64,000 bases of DNA from Actinoallomurus sp963850195 (GTDB lineage Bacteria > Actinomycetota > Actinomycetes > Streptosporangiales > Streptosporangiaceae). A model generated the notes under the pieces. That model worked only from the letters and a program-made list of their open reading frames with translations, searched no databases and was not told the origin of the DNA. This document shows positions 58,620-64,000 of this stretch, piece after piece. Numbering within the stretch: position 1 is the first letter of the stretch; each line of letters starts with the position of its first letter. The position numbers were made by a program, and so were the translations under genes. The DNA lies in contig CAWKKD010000005.1 of NCBI GenBank assembly GCA_963850195.1, positions 2,604,001 through 2,668,000 on the forward strand, written 5' to 3'.

Positions 58620-59528
58620 TCAGCGCGCGCGGTGGCGGGCGATCTCGTAGAGGGCGATGCTGCCCGCGACGCCGGCGTTGAGCGACTCGGCTCCGCCGGG
58701 CATCGGAATGTTGACGACCAGGTCGCAGGTCTCGGCGACGAGGCGCGACAGGCCCTTGCCCTCCGAGCCGATGACGAGGACCAGCGGGCCGGTCGCGGCC
58801 TCCAGTTCGTCGACGCCTACCCTGCCGGCGGCGTCGAGGCCGACGACGAACAGTCCGGCGGACTGGTAGGCCTTGAGCGCGCGTACGAGATTGGTTGCGC
58901 GAGCGACCGGCATGGTCGTGAGCGTGCCGGCCGAGGCCTTCCAGGCTCCGGCGGTGACGCCCGCCGCGCGGCGCTCGGGTACGAGTACGCCGTCCGCGCC
59001 GAAGGCGGTGGCGGAGCGTACGACGGCGCCGAGGTTGCGCGGGTCGGTGACGCCGTCGAGCGCGACGACCAGCGGGGTCCTGCCGCGGCTGATCAGGTCG
59101 TCGGGGTGGGCGTAGTTGTACTCCGGGACGGCCAGCGCGATGCCCTGGTGGACGGCGCGGTCGGTCATCCGGTCCAGCTCGGCCTTGCCGGCCTCGAGCA
59201 GCGGGACTCCAGCGTCGGTGGCGAGCTTGATCGACTCGCGTACGCGGTCGTCGGAGGCGCCCGACATGACGTAGAGGGTGCTCGCGGGCATGCCGGCACG
59301 CAGGGCCTCGACGACCGGGTTACGGCCGGTCACGATCTCGGGGCCGTCCGGCGCGGCGCGGCGGTGCGGGCGCTCGGCGGGCGCGGACGAGCCGCGGCGC
59401 GGCCCGGTCGTGGCAACTCCCGTACGGGCGGCGGACTTGGCGGCACGTTCGGTCTGGCGCTTGCCGTACCAATGCCGGTCCTCGGCCTTCAGGGTGTTAC
59501 TCGGCCCCTTCTTACGACGCTTCGCCAT
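58620..59528 (-). CDS. rlmB: 23S rRNA (guanosine-2'-O-)-methyltransferase RlmB (SpoU family)
   Basis: A 302-aa SPOUT methyltransferase that methylates G2251 of 23S rRNA using SAM. A basic leader (MAKRRKKGPSNTLKAEDRHWYGKRQTERAAK) is followed by the substrate-binding domain (GRNPVVEALRAG) and the knot domain with ALDGVTDPRNLGAVVRSATAFGADGV, VIGSEGKGLSRLVAETCDLVVNIPMPGGAESLNAGVAGSIALYEI. ATG 59528 follows GGAGG. It is downstream of cysS on the same strand with a Clp N-domain gene between. Confidence 0.93.
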   Translation of the reverse strand: MAKRRKKGPSNTLKAEDRHWYGKRQTERAAKSAARTGVATTGPRRGSSAPAERPHRRAAPDGPEIVTGRNPVVEALRAGMPASTLYVMSGASDDRVRESIKLATDAGVPLLEAGKAELDRMTDRAVHQGIALAVPEYNYAHPDDLISRGRTPLVVALDGVTDPRNLGAVVRSATAFGADGVLVPERRAAGVTAGAWKASAGTLTTMPVARATNLVRALKAYQSAGLFVVGLDAAGRVGVDELEAATGPLVLVIGSEGKGLSRLVAETCDLVVNIPMPGGAESLNAGVAGSIALYEIARHRAR

Positions 59529-59577
59529 CCATGTCCTCCGGCAGTTGCACAGGGCGATCACACGCCCCGCACAAACT

Positions 59578-60156
59578 TTACGCGGAGTCGCGGCCTGAAC
59601 CGTCCTGAAGCAGTCGTTCGATGCGCTCGAGACGCTCCTCTATCGCGGTCAACCTGGATTCGATCTCCGGCAGACCGGCACCGGCCGGGGCGAACAGCCC
59701 GTGCGAACGGCGTGGCTGCTGGCGTGACCTGAGCGTCGAGAGGATCTGGCGGCGCAGCTCGTCGAAGTCGGTACCGAGCCGCTCCATGACCTCCGCGCCG
59801 GTGCCGTCGCCCTCGCGCAGGACGCCGAGCAGGATGTGCTCGCTGCCGATGTAGTTGTGGCCGAGCTGCAGGGCCTCGCGCAGTGACAGCTCGAGGACCT
59901 TCTTGGCGCGCTGGGTGAACGGCATGTCACCGGTGGGCGCGTGCGCTCCCCTGCCGGTGATCTCCTCGACCTGGACGCGCGCGGCCTGGAGGTCGACGCC
60001 GACGGCGCCGAGCACTTTGACCGCGACCTCGGTGTCATCGTGCAGCAGCCCGAGGAGGATGTGCTCGGTACCGATGTGGGTGTGGTCGAGCAGCCGAGCC
60101 TCTTCCTGGGCATAGACCACGACGCGGCGTGCGCTGTCGGTGAACCGCTCGAACAT
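59578..60156 (-). CDS. stand-alone Clp N-terminal (R) domain protein
   Basis: A 192-aa protein made of two Clp_N repeats: FTDSARRVVVYAQEEARLLDHTHIGTEHILLGLLHDDTEVAVKVL and FTQRAKKVLELSLREALQLGHNYIGSEHILLGVLREGDGTGAEVM, then a coiled-coil tail (IESRLTAIEERLERIERLLQDG). No ATPase domain follows, so it is not ClpC. Possibly an adaptor that competes for ClpC substrates or regulators. It sits between cysS and rlmB on their strand. ATG 60156 follows GAGGTGG. Confidence 0.85.
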   Translation of the reverse strand: MFERFTDSARRVVVYAQEEARLLDHTHIGTEHILLGLLHDDTEVAVKVLGAVGVDLQAARVQVEEITGRGAHAPTGDMPFTQRAKKVLELSLREALQLGHNYIGSEHILLGVLREGDGTGAEVMERLGTDFDELRRQILSTLRSRQQPRRSHGLFAPAGAGLPEIESRLTAIEERLERIERLLQDGSGRDSA

Positions 60157-60232
60157 CTGGACCACCTCGAAACGGTGGGATTGGGTAGCTCCTCGTGAAC
60201 TTACGTCCCCGTACTGTCTCCCGACAATCGTT

Positions 60233-61624
60233 TCAGGCACGCTTGAGTTCCCAGCGCGGTCCGCGCGGGGTGTCCTCGATGACGATGCCGGCCGCCGCGA
60301 GGCGGTCGCGGATCGCGTCCGCCGCGGCGTAGTCCTTGCGCTCGCGCGCGGCCTGGCGCTGCTCCGTCGCCAGGGCGACGAGCGCGTCGACGACCCCGTT
60401 GAGGTCGTCGCCAGCGCCCTGCCACTGCTCGTCGAGCGGGTCGAGGCCGAGCGCGGCGAGCATCCCGCGCACCTCGCCGAGGAGGCGCGCGGCGGTGTCC
60501 TTGTCGCCGGCGGCCAGCGCGGTGTTGCCGGCGCGTACGGCCTCGTGCACGACGGCGAGCGCCTGCGGTACACCGAGGTCGTCGTTCATCGCGTCGGTGA
60601 ACGCGGCCGGCGGTGCGGCGGGCTCGACGCGTCCGGCCAGCTCGATGGCGCGCGTCACGAAGCCCTCGATCCGCTGGTACGCGGTCGCGGCGTCGTGGAG
60701 GGCCTCGTCGGTGTAGTCCATCATCGAGCGGTAGTGCGGCGCGGCGAGGTAGTAGCGCACCTCGACCGGCCGTGCCTTCTCGAGCAGGTCGGTGAGCAGC
60801 ACGACGTTGCCGATGGACTTGCTCATCTTCTCGCCGGCCACCGTGAGCAGCCCGTTGTGCATCCAGTAGCGCGTGAACGCGTCGCCGGCGGCGGCCGACT
60901 GGGCGAGCTCGTTCTCGTGGTGCGGGAAGATCAGGTCGACGCCGCCACCGTGGATGTCGAACTCCGGCCCGAGGTACTTGGTGGCCATCGCCGAGCACTC
61001 GAGGTGCCAGCCGGGACGGCCGGGGCCCCACGGGGTCTCCCAGCTCGGCTCGCCGGGCTTGGCGCCCTTCCACAGCGCGAAGTCGCGGGCGTCGCGCTTG
61101 GAGTCCTCGTTGGGGGTGTCGCCGGCGGCCCGCATGCTGTCCAGGCGCTGGTGGGACAGCGCGCCGTAGCGCTCGCTCCACGACATGACGTCGAAGTAGA
61201 CGTCGTCGCCGACGTTGTAGGCGTGGCCGGCGTCGATGAGACGGCGCATCAGCATGATCATCTCGGGAACGTGCCCGGTCGCGCGCGGCTCGACCGTCGG
61301 CGGCAGGCAGCCGAGGACGTCGTAGCCGTGGTTGAAGATGCGCTGGTTGGCCTCGGCGACCGCGAACCACGGCACGCCCGTCTGCGCCGACACATTGATG
61401 ATCTTGTCGTCGATGTCGGTGAGGTTGCGGACGAACATCACGTCGAGCCCCGTGGCCCGCAGCCAGCGGAAAAGGATGTCGTACGTGATGGCGGAGCGCA
61501 GGTGCCCGATGTGCGGGGCGGCCTGCGGCGTGGCACCACAGACGTAGACACCCGCCCGGCCCGCCCTGAGCGGGACGAATTCGCGGATGCCACGGGTACC
61601 GGTGTCATAGAGGCGCAGGCTCAC
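60233..61624 (-). CDS. cysS: cysteinyl-tRNA synthetase
   Basis: A 463-aa class Ia synthetase that charges tRNA-Cys. HIGH at 38-41, KMSKS at 266-270, and the zinc ligands C29, C210 (WHLEC) and H235 (FPHHENE) are intact. The C-terminal anticodon-binding part ends ELKRA. Standard length; it starts at ATG 61624. Lies upstream of the Clp_N and rlmB genes, as cysS-rlmB do in many actinobacteria. Confidence 0.97.
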   Translation of the reverse strand: MSLRLYDTGTRGIREFVPLRAGRAGVYVCGATPQAAPHIGHLRSAITYDILFRWLRATGLDVMFVRNLTDIDDKIINVSAQTGVPWFAVAEANQRIFNHGYDVLGCLPPTVEPRATGHVPEMIMLMRRLIDAGHAYNVGDDVYFDVMSWSERYGALSHQRLDSMRAAGDTPNEDSKRDARDFALWKGAKPGEPSWETPWGPGRPGWHLECSAMATKYLGPEFDIHGGGVDLIFPHHENELAQSAAAGDAFTRYWMHNGLLTVAGEKMSKSIGNVVLLTDLLEKARPVEVRYYLAAPHYRSMMDYTDEALHDAATAYQRIEGFVTRAIELAGRVEPAAPPAAFTDAMNDDLGVPQALAVVHEAVRAGNTALAAGDKDTAARLLGEVRGMLAALGLDPLDEQWQGAGDDLNGVVDALVALATEQRQAARERKDYAAADAIRDRLAAAGIVIEDTPRGPRWELKRA

Positions 61625-61695
61625 GCGTACGAGGCTATTCGATGCGGGTGGAGACCCGACACAGAAATACTCTTCCTGGAACGAACCGTGGACGG

Positions 61696-62475
61696 TCAGG
61701 TTTCCGGGTCCGCGCGCAATTCACGTACATGGCGCGCCAATTCCACGAAGGCCACCACATTCGGCACCTCTCCGGCGGTAGCCGTCATGCCGGGCAGCCG
61801 ATCGGCCCGATCGACGTAGATCATGCCGTTACCGATCCCGACGTCGGCGACGTTCGGCCAGGCGATCTCCTCGCCGTCCTTCGCGATGCTCTCTCGCGTC
61901 ATCGCGAACGGCCCGAACCGCACCTGGCCGCCGCCGTCGATCCGCGAGACGTACTTCGGCAGTACGCGATCGGTGATCGCCGTCGACACCAGCTCGACGA
62001 GGTCCTCGACGCCGGGGAACTCCCGGCCGACCTGCGCCTCGGCGCCGTCGTCGCGCACCAGGGAGAACCGCCAGACCGTCTTCGACGAGCCGATACGGGC
62101 GCCGGACAGGCGCAGCTCGCGTACGGCATCCCAGGGGAAGGCCGTCACCGAGCGGCCGGCGAACATGATGAGGCCGTTCTCGTACCGGTAGAGGATCCGG
62201 CCGTACCCGGGCGCGACGTCGCGGATCAGGATGCGGCCGGCCGCGCCGAGGTAGCCGACCGTGAGGACCAGGCTGAGCCCGGCGGCCCAGCCGATGCCCT
62301 GCGACAGGAAGACCACGGTGAAGGGCAGCAGCACCAGGCCGGGCAGTCCGAGGACCATCAGCCAGGTACGGGATCGTCCGGTCAGGGCACGCGGATCGTG
62401 CACGCCGAGCAGCTCGCCGAGGAGCTCCTCGTCGGCCAGCACGCGGACTTCGGACGGGGGACGCACATCGCTCAA
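61696..62475 (-). CDS. membrane protein with PH-like domain (DUF6585-like)
   Basis: A 259-aa protein: short N-terminal soluble part, two spans (WLMVLGLPGLVLLPFTVVFLSQGIGWAAGLSLVLTVGYLGAA), then a beta-rich domain (GRILYRYENGLIMFAGRSVTAFPWDAVRELRLSGARIGSSKTVWRFSLVRDDG; REFPGVEDLVELVSTAITDRVLPKYVSRIDGGGQVRFGPFAMTRE) of the PH-like type. 71 bases upstream of cysS on its strand. Function unknown. Confidence 0.75.
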   Translation of the reverse strand: MSDVRPPSEVRVLADEELLGELLGVHDPRALTGRSRTWLMVLGLPGLVLLPFTVVFLSQGIGWAAGLSLVLTVGYLGAAGRILIRDVAPGYGRILYRYENGLIMFAGRSVTAFPWDAVRELRLSGARIGSSKTVWRFSLVRDDGAEAQVGREFPGVEDLVELVSTAITDRVLPKYVSRIDGGGQVRFGPFAMTRESIAKDGEEIAWPNVADVGIGNGMIYVDRADRLPGMTATAGEVPNVVAFVELARHVRELRADPET

Positions 62476-62695
62476 GACAACACCATGCTCGAGTGGGGGC
62501 TACAAACCAACACCAATGGCCGCATACCCACAAGTCCGAGCGATGAAGCGGCGCCGGGCCGCCGCGACCGGCACCGGCCGAGCACGGCCCGGCGCCGATT
62601 TAACGGCGACACGCGGTCGAGGATCACCACGACATCGGCTCGATCCGGCCAAGATGGGGGCTACCCGACGGCCCCGATGGTTGACTTCCCCTCAT

Positions 62696-63772
62696 ATGAC
62701 TGACACCCCCGCGCAGTATTCGAAAGTTCAGCGACGACTCCTCACCGCGCTCGGCGGTCTCGGCGTCGTGGCGCTCGCCACGGCGACGTTCGTGCTGTCG
62801 TACGGAGACCTGCGGGCGCTCGCGATCCAGGGCGGCGCCGTCCGCCACCGGGCGTACCTCTACCCCGGCGTGGTCGATGGCCTGGTCGTCGTCGTCATCC
62901 TGTCCATCCTGACGGCGCGCCGGTCCCGGTGGATCTCGCGAGCGCTGCGCTGGCTCCTGCTGCTGCTGCTCGTCGGCGGCGCGGGCACGGCGGGCGTCTG
63001 GCACGCGATCCGCGGCTACGGCCGGCTGTCACACGCCTGGGTGTCCGGCGGGGTCGCGGCCGCGCCCTGGGCCATCCTCGTGATCGCCGTCTGGCTCTGG
63101 CTGGCCATGATCAAGCAGGCGCTGGGCCTGCGGCCGAGGCGTGACCGCTCCGCCTCCGCGCCGGAACCCACCGCCGCCGTCGTCGACCAGGCGATCGTCC
63201 CGGGCTTCGCCGACCCCGAGCCCCAGGAGACACGGGAGCTGGTCCGCGCCGTGCACGTACGCGAGCTCGAGGCCGTACGCGCGACCGAGCCGGAGCCGGT
63301 GCCCGCAGGGGTGTCGATGGACTGGCTCGACCCGGCGCCCTCCACCGCGCCGCTGGAGCCCATGGAGTGGCAGCCCGCGACGGCGCCGACGGGCGCGCAC
63401 GTCGAGCCTGAGGTCGTGCCCGACACGCCCGTCGTGATCGAGGAGGACCCGGAGGAGCCGGAGGACGTCGCGCCCGTGCCCTTCACGGCGCCGACCTCGC
63501 TGCCGACCGACGTCATGCTCGTCGGCGGGCCGCGCCCCAAGCCCGATCTGTCCGACACGCAGCCCGACGGCATCAAGCTCCCGAACACGCGGCCGGATGG
63601 CATCAAGCAGGTCGAGCGCACGGGTGGCGAGGACGACGACGCGGACGACGAGGCGTACACGGACGAGCGCGCCGAGGACCCCGACGCCGGCGAGACCGAG
63701 CGCGACGAAGACGCCGAGATGCCCCCGCCCTTCGGACAGTTCCGCAGCTCACCGACGCCTCCGCGCGACTGA
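62696..63772 (+). CDS. DUF2637 membrane protein with acidic Pro-rich tail
   Basis: A 358-aa protein with four spans (about 14-150), containing RAYLYPGVVDGLVVVVILSILTARR and AWVSGGVAAAPWAILVIAVWLWLAM, the DUF2637 core related to plasmid spread proteins. The 190-residue tail is Pro/Glu/Asp-rich with a short repeat TQPDGIKLPNTRPDGIKQV. Present on chromosome here; function unknown. The start ATG 62696 has no strong ribosome site. Confidence 0.82.
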   Translation: MTDTPAQYSKVQRRLLTALGGLGVVALATATFVLSYGDLRALAIQGGAVRHRAYLYPGVVDGLVVVVILSILTARRSRWISRALRWLLLLLLVGGAGTAGVWHAIRGYGRLSHAWVSGGVAAAPWAILVIAVWLWLAMIKQALGLRPRRDRSASAPEPTAAVVDQAIVPGFADPEPQETRELVRAVHVRELEAVRATEPEPVPAGVSMDWLDPAPSTAPLEPMEWQPATAPTGAHVEPEVVPDTPVVIEEDPEEPEDVAPVPFTAPTSLPTDVMLVGGPRPKPDLSDTQPDGIKLPNTRPDGIKQVERTGGEDDDADDEAYTDERAEDPDAGETERDEDAEMPPPFGQFRSSPTPPRD

Positions 63773-63824
63773 CCGCACCTACGACGGCTGGTCGAACCCG
63801 CGCTGACGGGGAAAGCTGAGGATC

Positions 63825-64000
63825 ATGGACACCTGGGTTCCCGTACGCGAGGACAGCGGCTTCGGGGTGAACAACCTGCCGTACGGCGTCTTCTCCCAGC
63901 GTGGCGAACTGCCGCGCGTGGGTGTCGCCATCGGCGAGTACGTGCTCGACCTGGCCGAGCTGTCGGCCGCCGGACTGCTCGCCGACCGCCGGTGGTTCGC
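63825..64000 (+). CDS. fahA: fumarylacetoacetase, N-terminal part (runs off window)
   Basis: The partial frame, about 58 residues, reads MDTWVPVREDSGFGVNNLPYGVFSQRGELPRVGVAIGEYVLDLAEL, which matches the conserved N-terminal SH3-like domain of fumarylacetoacetase (WVPV.EDS.FxxxNLPYGVFS). The enzyme does the last step of tyrosine breakdown. GAGG lies 5' of the ATG; the rest is beyond the window. Confidence 0.85.
   Translation, partial: MDTWVPVREDSGFGVNNLPYGVFSQRGELPRVGVAIGEYVLDLAELSAAGLLADRRWF

Overview
The window is high-GC actinobacterial chromosome. GTG starts are common, the codon usage is strongly GC-biased, and several families are essentially restricted to Actinobacteria (DUF2530, DUF3027, DUF3263, DUF2637, the XPB helicase with a helicase-associated partner). 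Gene content and the extended cold-shock protein suggest the Streptosporangiales/Thermomonosporaceae side of the phylum (Actinomadura or Actinoallomurus-like). The genus is an inference and was not tested by alignment.

Layout. 0-8.3 kb: a class II amidotransferase-like protein whose nucleophile position is Ser, a secreted S33 peptidase, purC, a 2'-5' RNA ligase-like phosphodiesterase, a MarR/MFS pair and an NCS2 purine permease. 8.3-23.4 kb: a conserved actinobacterial block with a sacsin/HSP90-type ATPase, DUF3027, MFS, cold-shock protein, HAD hydrolase, acyl-CoA synthetase with TetR, a helicase-associated protein, two tandem small membrane paralogues and the XPB helicase. 23.5-27.2 kb: GroEL behind two CIRCE operators, then a SAM-I riboswitch controlling a threonine-synthase-like enzyme and a MoaD/ThiS-type sulfur carrier, a pairing that fits homocysteine synthesis better than threonine synthesis. 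27.3-36.4 kb: trehalose genes otsA and otsB bracketing a sigma factor, a membrane Ser/Thr kinase and a PadR regulator, then a SAM hydrolase and a cation/proton exchanger. 36.7-42.5 kb: a membrane-anchored subtilisin-like protease with a Trp-repeat cytoplasmic tail, a DUF4097 lipoprotein, a GH16-like protein and a secreted ADGF-like adenosine deaminase.

42.5-56.8 kb is accessory. It has an unrecognised Cys-containing protein, a secreted beta-helix protein, LysR/PhzF, an ISL3-family insertion sequence and a pentapeptide-repeat gene split by one in-frame TAG. It ends in a 6.3-kb island bounded by 45-bp direct repeats of the 3' half of a tRNA-Thr gene. The island carries a translationally coupled operon: YbaB-like protein, ESX/EspC-like small protein, CpnT-N-like protein, RHS protein with a C-terminal PIN-nuclease toxin, and a candidate immunity protein. 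This is the most system-like find in the window. It looks like a type VII secretion-linked polymorphic toxin module at a tRNA integration site, with no integrase in sight.

56.8-64 kb returns to core genes: TetR/SDR pair, rlmB, a stand-alone Clp N-domain protein, cysS, two membrane proteins and the start of a fumarylacetoacetase gene.

A recurring structural theme is strong hairpins between convergent gene pairs. Three of them share the same 11-bp stem sequence, and two share a loop core.
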